Assembly: GCF_030160655.1 (NCBI RefSeq)
Contig: NZ_BSOT01000007.1
Coordinates: 186,001 to 250,000 of the forward strand
Direction: 5' to 3'
DNA length: 64,000 nt
Source: Agaribacter marinus
Lineage (GTDB): Bacteria; Pseudomonadota; Gammaproteobacteria; Enterobacterales; Alteromonadaceae
This document shows positions 29,053 through 37,918 of this stretch, piece by piece (within the stretch, counting starts at the first letter, position 1; each line of letters opens with the position of its first letter). Under the pieces are notes generated by a model. The model ran no database searches, was not told where the DNA came from, and saw nothing but the letters and a program-made list of their open reading frames with translations. A program made the translations under genes and the position numbers.

Positions 29053-30168
29053 CTATTTACCTGTAATTACCGTTGTAAGTGTCTGTTTATCCGGCCAATG
29101 TTGAAGTGGTAAGCTGACTGGCGTGCCTTGCTGTGCCGCAGAAGAATATATAGCGCCAATAAGCTCAATGGCCATGCGACCTTGTTCACCATCTACGATG
29201 GACGGTCTATTTTCATCAATGGCATGTAATGCTTCTTCAAAGTTACGTTGATGCCACGAAAAATCGATGGCTTTGGGATCTGATGCTCCTGCTGCTTCGG
29301 AGCTTGCTTGTAGACCTAATTTGTCGCGTATTTCTTCGTCTTCTGCGGCTGGTGTTTTAAAATCCCATACTGAAAATTTGTCATCTACCATAAATGCTGA
29401 ACCTTCCATTCCGCATATCTGCACTTGTGCCGGGTGACCTGTTTTAGAATAACAAGTGGTGGATGCTTGAATAATGCCTTTTGCGCCATTCTCGAACTCT
29501 AAAATTGCCACTAATGCATCTTCAACTTCAATACCATCGTGTCCAGCAAGTGCTGCAAACGCGGAGACTTTTTTGACCTTACCCATGACATGTATCAGCA
29601 AATCCACAGTATGAATCGATTGGTTCATTAATGCGCCCCCGCCATCTAGTGACCAAGTGCCTCGCCACGCGCCACTATCGTAGTATTCTTGCGTTCTAAA
29701 CCATTTTATGGAGGCTTCTGCCATCGTTATACGACCAAAACGACCTTGTTCGACCGCTTTTTTTAAAGCATTGGTTGATGCGTTAAATCGTCTAGGGAGC
29801 ACGCTAATTAATTGTACATTATTTTGTTCGCACGCTCGAATGAGCGCATCCGCTCTTTCTAAGTTGACCTCAAGCGGCTTTTCCATAATGACATGTTTAC
29901 CTGCATTTGCGGCGGCTATTCCTGGTTCGAGGTGCGCGCCACTTGGTGTGCATACTGTAATAACATCAAGGTCATTGTTCGCAAGTAGTTGTTCAAGATC
30001 ATCATAGGCTTTACATTCAAACCTGCCTGCGAAGGCTTCGGCTTTAGATAAATTACGATTGAACACAGCGATTAACTTTGCGTTATCCATCGCTTGTATT
30101 GCTTTGGCATGAAATTCGGCAATCATACCCGTACCAACAATGCCAAAGTGATAAACTTTTGAGGGCAT
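29053..30168 (-). CDS. Gfo/Idh/MocA family NAD(P)-dependent oxidoreductase
   Basis: A 371-residue dehydrogenase with an N-terminal Rossmann motif (GIVGTGMIAEFHA), the family EKP motif (VIMEKPLEVN) and a C-terminal alpha/beta domain (WSLDGGGALMNQSIHTVDLL carries the catalytic His). No Tat or Sec signal, so it is cytoplasmic. It is placed between the permease and isomerase genes with gaps of 14 and 8 bases. It might substitute for the missing uxaB/uxuB-type fructuronate reductase or oxidise a glycoside at C3; the sequence does not decide. Confidence 0.88.
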   Translation of the reverse strand: MPSKVYHFGIVGTGMIAEFHAKAIQAMDNAKLIAVFNRNLSKAEAFAGRFECKAYDDLEQLLANNDLDVITVCTPSGAHLEPGIAAANAGKHVIMEKPLEVNLERADALIRACEQNNVQLISVLPRRFNASTNALKKAVEQGRFGRITMAEASIKWFRTQEYYDSGAWRGTWSLDGGGALMNQSIHTVDLLIHVMGKVKKVSAFAALAGHDGIEVEDALVAILEFENGAKGIIQASTTCYSKTGHPAQVQICGMEGSAFMVDDKFSVWDFKTPAAEDEEIRDKLGLQASSEAAGASDPKAIDFSWHQRNFEEALHAIDENRPSIVDGEQGRMAIELIGAIYSSAAQQGTPVSLPLQHWPDKQTLTTVITGK

Positions 30169-30182
30169 ATGTATTTCCTTTT

Positions 30183-31889
30183 TTAATCTTTGCTGCGTTT
30201 TTTTATCATATACAGTTGCCCAAGGAGCGCAGCAACTACAAAGCCAATGACGAAATATTGCCCAATTGGCAGACCGCCCATCGATTTATTCCAAGCGCCA
30301 TACGGCCCAAATGCCGCCGCACTGATCAACACGGTAGAGCCAATCATTAATACATTCCATATCACGCGCTTTTTACCTTTTACCCTATTGTCGCCCATGG
30401 CGCGTTTAGAGTTAAACAATAAACAAAATGAAATGTAGGCTGTGGGTAAAAATATAAAACCTATGGTGCCTGTAATTGCAGCTAAATAGGGCGCAGATCC
30501 ACCTGTCCATACGACAAACCACAATAAACCCGTTGCGCCGAGCAATGTGCCCATTTTATGTTGTTTGCCCCCATGAGGAAATCCAAAAAATTCGCAGACA
30601 CAAAAGCCACTGATTAACATCAACATGGTAATCGTCGAAATCCCCATCGCGAGTATACCAAGACCAAATATCCAGTTAGCTAAGGTGGGGCCTACCACGC
30701 CTTCAAGTGCCTTTGTAAATGATCCTGTATCGCGTTTTATCAAATAGGCCGCCATGAGCATTTCTTCATTATCTAAGGGCTCATTTAGCTCTGCGACTCG
30801 TTTATCAATTATTTTTGTTAGCTCAGTTTGTACTTTCTTGGATGCGTTAGGGTTAACTTCGTAAATACCTTCGTTTTCAATGAGGGCATTTTGTGGATTA
30901 CCATGAAAAGTCGCAGCGGCGGCGATGACAACACATGATGTTGCAAGTACAAAGGGGATTAACATACCGGTCGCTAAGTCAAATACCGCCAAACCTCTAA
31001 AATTTTTGTTCCAGCCACGGGCAATAATCGAATAAGGCATCATGAAGGTCATGTTTACGCCAACGGCAAATGCTGCGGCCGCAATCAGAACGGTTTGTTG
31101 TATATCAATGACTTGTGCATGCCAATAGGCTTTTACCGCGTCAGGAATATGTTGTATTTGTTCACCTAATGCACCGACCGGCTCACTGAAGTGGTTAATA
31201 TTCGGTACATATCCAGCAAATATTTCGCCCAAGCTGATGCTCTTATCTACGAATACAATTTTTATGCTCACGGCCATAAAGGTAATGACAATGGCGCTAA
31301 CAATTGCTTTTATCAAAAAATCAAACAATCGCTGGCCTTTTCCACCCTGTCCATAGGTCATAACTACTGCAGTACAAAATGCGAAGATAAGCAATGAAAT
31401 AACGATTTTGTTTAGCAGTTCATTTTCAAAACCCAGCCCGATATTTTCGGTGATTGCAGAGTAAGATAATGCATATTGAGGCATTACCCATATTAGATTT
31501 GCTAGCAGAGAGGCAAAAAGCCAACCCCACGCTAGCACTGGGTTGATTTGATCACGAATGAGTTTGTATGGGGATTGCCCTGAACTAAGCGTCACGTAAG
31601 CAATGGCTGACAACATAACAACACCCATTAGCATTGCCACAATTTGAACCCATAAGAAGTGTGTTCCGCCAACAACACCTAAAAATAGCGCACTGGCAAG
31701 TGAGCCTCCACCCAAGGTAATGCCGCTTTGCAGCCAGCCTGGCCCTGACATACTTAAATAGGTTTTTAAGGTGGCAAACAACCCTGTTTGTTTGGCTGTT
31801 AGCAAGCGTTGTTCGTCGACTGCGAGCGTGTCGTTTTCAGCATCATTTGATGTGTTTTGTGTATCTACATTGTCAATATTAGCATTCAC
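30183..31889 (-). CDS. NRAMP-fold membrane transporter lacking the canonical metal-binding motifs
   Basis: A 568-residue integral membrane protein with about 11-12 hydrophobic segments. The segment GPGWLQSGITLGGGSLASAL (residues 49-68) aligns with the first NRAMP helix, but where NRAMP metal transporters have DPGN this protein has GGGS (60-63). The sixth-helix MPH motif is MPY here (FMMPYSIIARGW). Residues 350-385 form a charged extramembrane loop. It lies in the middle of the uronate operon, between the DUF1080 lipoprotein and the oxidoreductase. I infer an inner-membrane permease for an organic substrate such as a uronide; a residual metal role cannot be excluded. Confidence 0.75.
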   Translation of the reverse strand: MNANIDNVDTQNTSNDAENDTLAVDEQRLLTAKQTGLFATLKTYLSMSGPGWLQSGITLGGGSLASALFLGVVGGTHFLWVQIVAMLMGVVMLSAIAYVTLSSGQSPYKLIRDQINPVLAWGWLFASLLANLIWVMPQYALSYSAITENIGLGFENELLNKIVISLLIFAFCTAVVMTYGQGGKGQRLFDFLIKAIVSAIVITFMAVSIKIVFVDKSISLGEIFAGYVPNINHFSEPVGALGEQIQHIPDAVKAYWHAQVIDIQQTVLIAAAAFAVGVNMTFMMPYSIIARGWNKNFRGLAVFDLATGMLIPFVLATSCVVIAAAATFHGNPQNALIENEGIYEVNPNASKKVQTELTKIIDKRVAELNEPLDNEEMLMAAYLIKRDTGSFTKALEGVVGPTLANWIFGLGILAMGISTITMLMLISGFCVCEFFGFPHGGKQHKMGTLLGATGLLWFVVWTGGSAPYLAAITGTIGFIFLPTAYISFCLLFNSKRAMGDNRVKGKKRVIWNVLMIGSTVLISAAAFGPYGAWNKSMGGLPIGQYFVIGFVVAALLGQLYMIKKRSKD

Positions 31890-31900
31890 TGTCGCGGACC

Positions 31901-32602
31901 TTACAATGACGTAATTTTTATATTGCGAAAACGGATAGTGTTGCTTCGATCGCCATTTTTTGCAAAACCATGACTACCATGATGCTGGATCCCTACAAAG
32001 CCCTTGCTCAATTTTGTGTCAGTAACATGTGTCGTGAGTACGTCATTTACCCAAATTTTAATGTCATTGCCTTCTGCTTTAATTTTGTATTTGTTCCAGC
32101 TTAAGTGTTTGTATGCATTTGCTTTAGTATCATCCCATATGGGGGAATGATTAACTTTGAAGTCTTCATCTGGGAATGAACGTGTATCATGCAGTGGGTG
32201 TAGCCATTGTCTTCGCGTGCCTTGCTCATAAAGGCCGCCGCTCCATTTACGTTCACTGGGGTCTACTTCCGCTTGGTAACCATAGGCATATGCGCCTCTG
32301 GTTTCATGCTTTCCGACTTGGGCCCTAAAAATAATGCCAGAATTTGAATATTCTTTTGTGTCGGGCATTTTTACTTCAGCTTCAAATACAAAGTTTTCGT
32401 ATTGCTGTTTACTTAACAAAAACCAATTGCCAGTAGATATCAATAGCAATTCATCATCTTCTTGCGTGATTTCACCATAGTCATATATGTTTTGCCACAC
32501 AGATAAATCTTGATCCAATCGTTGAGAACTCGTTGCACATGCACTTAATAAAAATGCACACGCAAAAATTGATGTAAGTAGCGTTGTCGGGCGGTATGAC
32601 AT
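31901..32602 (-). CDS. DUF1080 (3-keto-glycoside hydrolase-type) lipoprotein
   Basis: First gene of the uronate operon. ATG at 32602 is chosen (AAAGGA at 32609-32614, spacing 6) over the upstream GTG at 32623, giving 233 residues. The lipobox is LLSACA. The mature part is a DUF1080 beta-sandwich: WFLLSKQQYENFVFEAEVK, GIIFRAQVG, a WSGGLYEQGTRRQW loop, WNKYKIKAEGNDIKIWVNDV and GFVGIQHHGS, then IRFRNIKI. Members of this family (PF06439) have been linked to cleavage of 3-keto-disaccharides. The lipid anchor puts it in the periplasm or outer membrane, where it would meet imported oligosaccharides. Confidence 0.85.
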   Translation of the reverse strand: MSYRPTTLLTSIFACAFLLSACATSSQRLDQDLSVWQNIYDYGEITQEDDELLLISTGNWFLLSKQQYENFVFEAEVKMPDTKEYSNSGIIFRAQVGKHETRGAYAYGYQAEVDPSERKWSGGLYEQGTRRQWLHPLHDTRSFPDEDFKVNHSPIWDDTKANAYKHLSWNKYKIKAEGNDIKIWVNDVLTTHVTDTKLSKGFVGIQHHGSHGFAKNGDRSNTIRFRNIKITSL

Positions 32603-32689
32603 GGCGATTCCTTTTTTTGCCACTAAGCAAGTACATGCGTAGCAAACGTTAATACTTTGTTAAGCTCCATATTATGCATAGCTTTATTT

Positions 32690-32723
32690 ATTGGTCAACC
32701 AATTAATAAATTGGTTGACAAGT
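32690..32723. promoter_or_regulatory. ExuR/UxuR-type operator
   Basis: ATTGGTCAACCAAT at 32690-32703 is a perfect 6-2-6 palindrome and matches the ATTGGT-NN-ACCAAT core of enterobacterial ExuR/UxuR operators. A second, weaker copy, ATTGGTTGACAAGT, is at 32710-32723. Both lie between the minus-strand uronate operon and the uxuR-like gene, so one regulator can control both directions. Confidence 0.75.
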
Positions 32724-32839
32724 TATGGGGTGCGCCGCAAGATACAGCAATATAAAAAATGTAATATTTGTAATCCTGTTAGTTATCAAAAAGTACATTT
32801 GTGTAATAATGCATATAAATCAATGAGATAAATTTAAGG

Positions 32840-33625
32840 TTGTGCTCTACTTTGAATAAACGCCCTTACCAAAAAATTGGTGAACAACTTAAAGATCAAT
32901 TATCGGATGGCAGTTTTTCTGTCGGTGATAAATTACCGCCTGAACGAGATATTGCGCAACGGATGTCGGTCAGCCGAGCGACCGTGAGAGACGCAATGAT
33001 AATGCTTGAACTAGATGGTTTGGTTGAAGTTAGGAAGGGCTCCGGTACTTATGTGGTTGCTATCCCTGCTGATGATCATACCCTTGAAAGCAATGATGCT
33101 AAAAATTATAGCGCTGAAAGTCATAACCTTAGCGATGATATGGGGGTTTTCGAAATGCTCCAAGCGCGGCAACTCGTCGAGAGCCATATTGCAGAATTTG
33201 CGGCAACACAGGTAACAAAAACCGATATTCTTCGCTTGGAAGAAGCATTAGTGCAAGAGCGTGAAGCCATTGCAAACCACGAAGACAATGAGCAAGGTGA
33301 CCGTGCTTTTCATATGGCGCTCGCCAACGCGACTCAGAACAGTTCTTTGGTAGATGTAGCTGAGCGGCTATGGGTACAGCGCCAAACTAGCCAAGCGTGG
33401 GTAGTACTTCATCGACGACTAACGGATATAGATTATCGTGAAAAATGGTTAGATGAGCATCAAAAAATACTGACTGCCTTAAAGCGACGCCAACCTAAAG
33501 AGGCTGGTTTGGCAATGTGGCAGCATTTAGAAAGTGTTAAGCAAACGTTGTTGACACTGTCTAATGTAGATGACCCGGCATTTGATGGTTATTTATTTGA
33601 CTCTTATTCTTTGCAAGCAAACTAG
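32840..33625 (+). CDS. uxuR: GntR/FadR-family regulator (UxuR/ExuR-like)
   Basis: A regulator of up to 261 residues. N-terminal winged helix: RPYQKIGEQLKDQLSDGSF, GDKLPPERDIAQRMSVSRATV, IMLELDGLVEVRKGSGTYVV, which closely follows E. coli UxuR/ExuR. The C-terminal FCD domain carries the metal-binding Asp and His residues (RAFHMALANATQNS, LDEHQKILTAL, AMWQHLESVK). Start is uncertain: TTG at 32840 or TTG at 32852; AAGG at 32835 fits neither spacing well. It is followed by uxuA after 9 bases and preceded by a matching operator, so it probably represses the whole locus until fructuronate or a related uronate is present. Confidence 0.85.
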   Translation: MCSTLNKRPYQKIGEQLKDQLSDGSFSVGDKLPPERDIAQRMSVSRATVRDAMIMLELDGLVEVRKGSGTYVVAIPADDHTLESNDAKNYSAESHNLSDDMGVFEMLQARQLVESHIAEFAATQVTKTDILRLEEALVQEREAIANHEDNEQGDRAFHMALANATQNSSLVDVAERLWVQRQTSQAWVVLHRRLTDIDYREKWLDEHQKILTALKRRQPKEAGLAMWQHLESVKQTLLTLSNVDDPAFDGYLFDSYSLQAN

Positions 33626-33634
33626 GAAATTAGC

Positions 33635-34816
33635 ATGGAACAAACGTGGCGTTGGTACGGACCAAATGATTTAGTAAGCCTTGATGACATCAGGCAAGCC
33701 GGTGCGACGGGCGTAGTAACTGCATTGCATCATATTCCCAATGGACAAGTATGGTCAGTGAAAGAAATTGCAGCGCGTAAAAAAATTATCGAAGAAAAGT
33801 CGCTGACTTGGTCGGTGGTCGAAAGTGTGCCGGTACATGAAGATATTAAGCGCCAATCGTCGGGATTTCAGCACTACATTGATAACTATAAACAAACAAT
33901 CATTAACTTGGCAGATCAGGGCGTTAAGACTATTTGCTACAATTTCATGCCAGTGTTGGACTGGACGCGTACCGATTTGTCTTATGAATTGCCTGATGGG
34001 TCACGTGCTTTACGCTTTAATGCGGATGCATTAGCGGCGTTTGAGCTCTTCTTATTAAAGCGTCCCGGTGCAGAGCAGACATATTCGGACGAAGAGAAGC
34101 GGCGCGCTAGCGTATATCTAGATAGTCTAAATGATACGGAAAAACAAACGCTTATCAACAATATCATTGCCGGCTTACCTGGGGCAGAAGAAGGTTACAC
34201 GCTTGACCAATTCCAAACTCAATTAGACGCTTATCAGCATATTGATAAAGAGACCTTCAGAGGACATTTAGCGTATTTTCTCAAGGAAATTTTACCTATT
34301 TGCCAACAATATGATGTGCAGATGGCAATTCATCCTGACGATCCGCCTCGCCCAATTCTTGGATTGCCGCGCATTATGTCCACCATCGAAGATGTTAAAT
34401 GGTTAGTGTCTATTGCCAATACTGCATATAACGGCATTACTATGTGCACAGGGTCTTATGGCGTGCGCGCTGACAATGATTTGGTAGACATGATTCAACA
34501 GTTTGGTGATCGTATTTATTTTGCTCACTTGCGAGCTACTCAACGTGAAGAAAATTCGAATAGCTTTTATGAAGCAGCACATTTGGACGGCGATGTAGAT
34601 ATGTATAATGTTGTTTATGCCTTGCTAGAGCAAGAGCAAAAACGCAAGCAAGCGGGTAAAGAACAACTTATTCCAATGCGACCAGACCATGGTCATCAAA
34701 TTCTAGATGATCTAAATAAGGCGACTAACCCTGGCTACTCAGCAATAGGCCGTTTAAAAGGACTGGCAGAGATTAGAGGTTTAGAAATGGGATTAAAACG
34801 CGCATTTTTTAATTAA
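33635..34816 (+). CDS. uxuA: Mannonate dehydratase
   Basis: Cytoplasmic enzyme of 393 residues that dehydrates D-mannonate to 2-keto-3-deoxygluconate. It begins [40 protein letters not shown], split here by function into the WRWYG opening and the HHIP substrate loop. Later marks are [15 protein letters not shown], the metal-site segments MAIHPDDPP and LTMC-like [17 protein letters not shown] and [13 protein letters not shown] is 7 bases before the ATG. It follows the regulator gene directly. KDG kinase and aldolase genes are not in the window, so the lower part of the pathway is elsewhere. Confidence 0.96.
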   Translation: MEQTWRWYGPNDLVSLDDIRQAGATGVVTALHHIPNGQVWSVKEIAARKKIIEEKSLTWSVVESVPVHEDIKRQSSGFQHYIDNYKQTIINLADQGVKTICYNFMPVLDWTRTDLSYELPDGSRALRFNADALAAFELFLLKRPGAEQTYSDEEKRRASVYLDSLNDTEKQTLINNIIAGLPGAEEGYTLDQFQTQLDAYQHIDKETFRGHLAYFLKEILPICQQYDVQMAIHPDDPPRPILGLPRIMSTIEDVKWLVSIANTAYNGITMCTGSYGVRADNDLVDMIQQFGDRIYFAHLRATQREENSNSFYEAAHLDGDVDMYNVVYALLEQEQKRKQAGKEQLIPMRPDHGHQILDDLNKATNPGYSAIGRLKGLAEIRGLEMGLKRAFFN

Positions 34817-34905
34817 CGGCTTTTTTGAGTGTCCTTATATGAGGTAATGTTGTCTTAACAGACGCATATACACCTGCAATACTTAAGTCTGTTTAAGGAG
34901 ATATT

Positions 34906-35844
34906 ATGACTAAACGTATTGCTTTTTTTATTGCTGATGGTTTTCAGACACTCGACCTTTTTGGTCCATTGGATACTTTCTTTGAAACGAACTCTCTTGT
35001 TAATCAGGCTTATCAGTGTGACATTGTAAGTTTTGCAGAAGGCACTGTTGAAAATAGCGCAGGCCATAGGGTGATAGCAGATTTTGCGTTAGCGACCTTA
35101 GGGCATGTTGACTATATGATCATTTGCGGTGGCTCGGGCATGCGCACGTTGTCACTGAGTGCTTCGCAGTTAGCGGCTTTTAGAACACTGTGTATTGATG
35201 CAGAAAAAGTGATAAGCATTTGTACAGGCGCATTTATACTTGCACAAATATTTTGTGATGAACCAAGAAAGTTGACAACACATTGGCGCCATTGCCATAC
35301 CTTGGCCTCACAACATCAGTGTGCTGAGGTTGATCCAGAGCCACTTTTTATTAATGATAAAAATATATGGTCTTCGGCTGGTATACTGTCGGGTGTTGAT
35401 TTAGCCTTGGAGATCATAAAGCAAGATCACGGAAACACAATTGCATCCGCTGTTGCTAAAGAGTTAGTCGTTTATTTACAGCGCAAAGGTAACCAGCAGC
35501 AATTTTCTGATTTATTACAACACCAGTCTGCTCAGAGTATTAGATTAGCACCCTTGTTGGATTGGATAGTTGATAATTTGCAGCAGAAAATCAGTGTGAA
35601 CGATTTGGCAGAGCTTGTAAGTGTTAGCCCTCGACAAATTACACGAATGTTTAACAAACATATGAACACCACGCCAGCCGCATACATTGCAAAGCTTAGA
35701 ATGCATCAGGCAAGAGATATGTTAAATGAAGGGAATCATTCACTTGCTGCGATTTCTCGTCGAGTGGGTTTTAGTAACTATGAAAGTTTTAGACGAGCAT
35801 TTGAACGTCAATTTGGCCTATCGCCATCTGATTATTCACGTTAA
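34906..35844 (+). CDS. AraC regulator with N-terminal DJ-1/GATase1-like domain
   Basis: A 312-residue regulator of the GlxA/FtrA type. Residues 1-170 form a DJ-1/PfpI-like domain (MTKRIAFFIADGFQTLDLFGPLD, the nucleophile-elbow region ISICTGAFILAQ, then LTTHWRHC). Residues 205-312 hold two helix-turn-helix motifs (VNDLAELVSVSPRQITRMFNKHMN and LAAISRRVGFSNYESFRRAFERQFG, with SPSDY at the end). The next gene begins directly after its stop, so they are probably cotranscribed. Confidence 0.9.
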   Translation: MTKRIAFFIADGFQTLDLFGPLDTFFETNSLVNQAYQCDIVSFAEGTVENSAGHRVIADFALATLGHVDYMIICGGSGMRTLSLSASQLAAFRTLCIDAEKVISICTGAFILAQIFCDEPRKLTTHWRHCHTLASQHQCAEVDPEPLFINDKNIWSSAGILSGVDLALEIIKQDHGNTIASAVAKELVVYLQRKGNQQQFSDLLQHQSAQSIRLAPLLDWIVDNLQQKISVNDLAELVSVSPRQITRMFNKHMNTTPAAYIAKLRMHQARDMLNEGNHSLAAISRRVGFSNYESFRRAFERQFGLSPSDYSR

Positions 35845-35859
35845 ATGAAGGATGTCCTT

Positions 35860-36303
35860 ATGAAAATGCTAACGTTAATCGGTGCAACGCTAATATCTAT
35901 GGGGGCAGTTGCAAGCGATAAAGGCCTTGCTGATTTTACAACGGATGGTTGCAGCATGTTCCCAGACGGCACACCTGAACAACCTACGTTATGGCAAAAC
36001 TGTTGTGTTTTGCATGATATTGCTTATTGGCAAGGTGGCAGTTTTCAGCAACGTCTTCAGGCCGACAAAGCACTTGCTGCTTGTGTGACTGCACTTGGCA
36101 AACTTGATCTTGCGAAAGTAATGTTTGCTGGCGTTAGGGTAGGAGGCTCTCCTTATCTACCGACCTCTTATCGTTGGGGGTATGGGTGGGCGTTTCCTCG
36201 TGGGTATAAGGTTGTTTCGGACATAGAACGCACGCAAATAAATGCAAAATTAAAACACGTTTCACATATTAAAATATTAGATGTGACAGAAGCTGTTCAG
36301 TAG
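35860..36303 (+). CDS. Secreted phospholipase A2-like protein
   Basis: A 147-residue protein with a signal peptide (ending GAVAS) and a phospholipase A2-type active-site helix: CCVLHDIAYW, with Cys48-Cys49, catalytic-type His52-Asp53 and Tyr56. A second helix, RLQADKALAACV, supplies a likely partner Asp69 and Cys75. Cys31 (DGCSMFPDG) lies where a calcium-loop would be. ATG at 35860 is preferred over 35845 because AAGGA at 35848-35852 is 7 bases upstream. It sits immediately behind the AraC-type gene. Lipase activity is inferred from the motif only. Confidence 0.7.
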   Translation: MKMLTLIGATLISMGAVASDKGLADFTTDGCSMFPDGTPEQPTLWQNCCVLHDIAYWQGGSFQQRLQADKALAACVTALGKLDLAKVMFAGVRVGGSPYLPTSYRWGYGWAFPRGYKVVSDIERTQINAKLKHVSHIKILDVTEAVQ

Positions 36304-36369
36304 AGTTGAGAACAAACGCGTTTGCGTTTATTCTTTAAAAACATCGTATTAAGTTTCTGAGACATAAAA

Positions 36370-36555
36370 ATGAAGAGAAGATTTGTTGTATTGAGTTTAT
36401 TGGCAATGTTAGGTGCTATTAGCGCTTGCACACCTGAAGTGGGTAGCAAAGATTGGTGCGATGACTTAGATGAAAAGCCTAAAGGTGACTGGTCGGCAAA
36501 TGAAGCGAAAGATTATGCTAAGCACTGTTTATTTAAAAGTAAAGACGAAGAGTAA
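36370..36555 (+). CDS. DUF3012 small lipoprotein
   Basis: A 61-residue lipoprotein with lipobox ISACT. The mature 42 residues follow the DUF3012 pattern: PEVGSKDWCDDLDEKPKGDW, then SANEAKDYAKHCLF, with two Cys that could pair. This family is common in marine gammaproteobacteria and has no known function. It lies between the phospholipase-like and leucine-rich-repeat genes, all on the same strand. Confidence 0.85.
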   Translation: MKRRFVVLSLLAMLGAISACTPEVGSKDWCDDLDEKPKGDWSANEAKDYAKHCLFKSKDEE

Positions 36556-36569
36556 ACACCAGTAAAATC

Positions 36570-37226
36570 ATGCGTATTGATATTTGCACGATTACTCGCA
36601 CGCTTTTTATCGTAATTGGTTTTTTATTAATGCCATTGGCAACATCTGCAAACGTTGATGTTGCTGATCAGGCGCTGTCTGAGTGCATCTCAAAAGCAAT
36701 GAAAAAAGCCAAGGTCGAAGAATCTACTAAATTAAATAAGTTAAAGTGTCACAATAAAGGCATTAAAAACATTGACGGTATTCAAGCTTTTACAGGCCTA
36801 ACGAGCTTGTCTTTATTCGGGAATAGCATTGTTAACGCTGATCTCACGCCATTGTCTAAACTCACACACTTGAATTTAGCGAAAAATAAACTCAAATCGC
36901 TTTCAATTCGTGCTTTGCCCTCGCTAGAAACATTATATTTGTTTAAAAACGAGCTACAAACGCTAGATTTTACTGGCGTATCCTCATTAAAAAAAATGCG
37001 TATTATGCAAAATAATTTGAACGCACTCGACATTACGCCTTTACTATCGTTAGAAGAAGCTTATCTTTGGGATAACAAATTGGAAGATTTACAAATCACT
37101 GGGCTTAATAAGCTTAAGTTCTTAGATGTAAAACAAAATCCAATGCCCGACGAACTCTATGATTTCTATGATAAACAAAAGGGCATTACGATCAGTCATG
37201 ACGGTAATGCTGATGATTGGAAGTGA
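36570..37226 (+). CDS. Secreted leucine-rich-repeat protein
   Basis: A 218-residue protein with a signal peptide (ending ATSA). Residues about 60-190 contain about six leucine-rich repeats of roughly 20 residues (LTSLSLFGNSI, LTHLNLAKNKL, LETLYLFKNEL, LKKMRIMQNNL, LEEAYLWDNKL, LKFLDVKQNPM), an internalin-like pattern. Two Cys near the start (SECISK and LKCHNK) may form a cap disulfide. Probably a periplasmic or exported protein-binding factor; the partner is unknown. It converges on the TVP38 gene. Confidence 0.8.
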   Translation: MRIDICTITRTLFIVIGFLLMPLATSANVDVADQALSECISKAMKKAKVEESTKLNKLKCHNKGIKNIDGIQAFTGLTSLSLFGNSIVNADLTPLSKLTHLNLAKNKLKSLSIRALPSLETLYLFKNELQTLDFTGVSSLKKMRIMQNNLNALDITPLLSLEEAYLWDNKLEDLQITGLNKLKFLDVKQNPMPDELYDFYDKQKGITISHDGNADDWK

Positions 37227-37264
37227 CCAATGACCGAAAATGAATAGCAGGCAAGACTAGCCAC

Positions 37265-37909
37265 TTACTTTTTTACTCGTTGAAAAATAGCCCATGCTAA
37301 CCAAAAAAATGAAGTAAGCCCAATGGCGGCAATAATTGCTGGTTTTGGGCTGTCTATCGAGCTTATTGAGCCTGCGTAGCTTGCAATTACGGCATATGGC
37401 ACCGTGCTTATTTGCCATATCGCAAAGAATTTAAGAAATGGCATACGTGTTATACCAGATAAACATGCACACACTTCAGGTAAAATTGGCATTGCTCTCG
37501 AAAACAAAAGCATGAATACACCATACTTCTTAAAATTTGAATGCATTCGTTGCCGTTCATCACTGTTTTTAATCACCCATTTTTCTAACTTGTCACCAAA
37601 GCCGTAGCTAAGTGTATAGCCAAGCGCGCCAGCGATACTAAGGCCAGCAATTGAAACGATTGCACCGTAGGTATGACCAAGAAAGTAACCACCTAATATA
37701 ATGACTGTTAGCGTAGGCACAGCGACAAACAAGTCAGAAATCAACAGCAATAAAATGATAGAGGCAATGACGTTTACGTTTTGATTTTTGGCATCGACTA
37801 GCCACTGTTCAATTTGCTCAACTGATAAAATGCCACCAAGTTTAAAAATGATGAATGTTGTTGCAAATATGCTGGCAAGCACTAGCGCTAACTTAATTAG
37901 AGGCTGCAT
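37265..37909 (-). CDS. TVP38/TMEM64 family inner membrane protein
   Basis: A 214-residue polytopic membrane protein of the DedA/VTT superfamily. The family segment is GYFLGHTYGAIVSIAGLSIAGALGYTLSYGFGD, seen here as two halves around GAIVSIAGLS, followed by FSRAMPILPEVCACLSGITRMPFLKFF with the conserved Arg-Pro. These proteins are thought to move lipids across or shape the membrane. It is the last gene of a three-gene operon with an SDR and a DUF2141 gene, 9 bases downstream of the latter. Confidence 0.88.
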   Translation of the reverse strand: MQPLIKLALVLASIFATTFIIFKLGGILSVEQIEQWLVDAKNQNVNVIASIILLLLISDLFVAVPTLTVIILGGYFLGHTYGAIVSIAGLSIAGALGYTLSYGFGDKLEKWVIKNSDERQRMHSNFKKYGVFMLLFSRAMPILPEVCACLSGITRMPFLKFFAIWQISTVPYAVIASYAGSISSIDSPKPAIIAAIGLTSFFWLAWAIFQRVKK

Positions 37910-37918
37910 TTTTTTACC

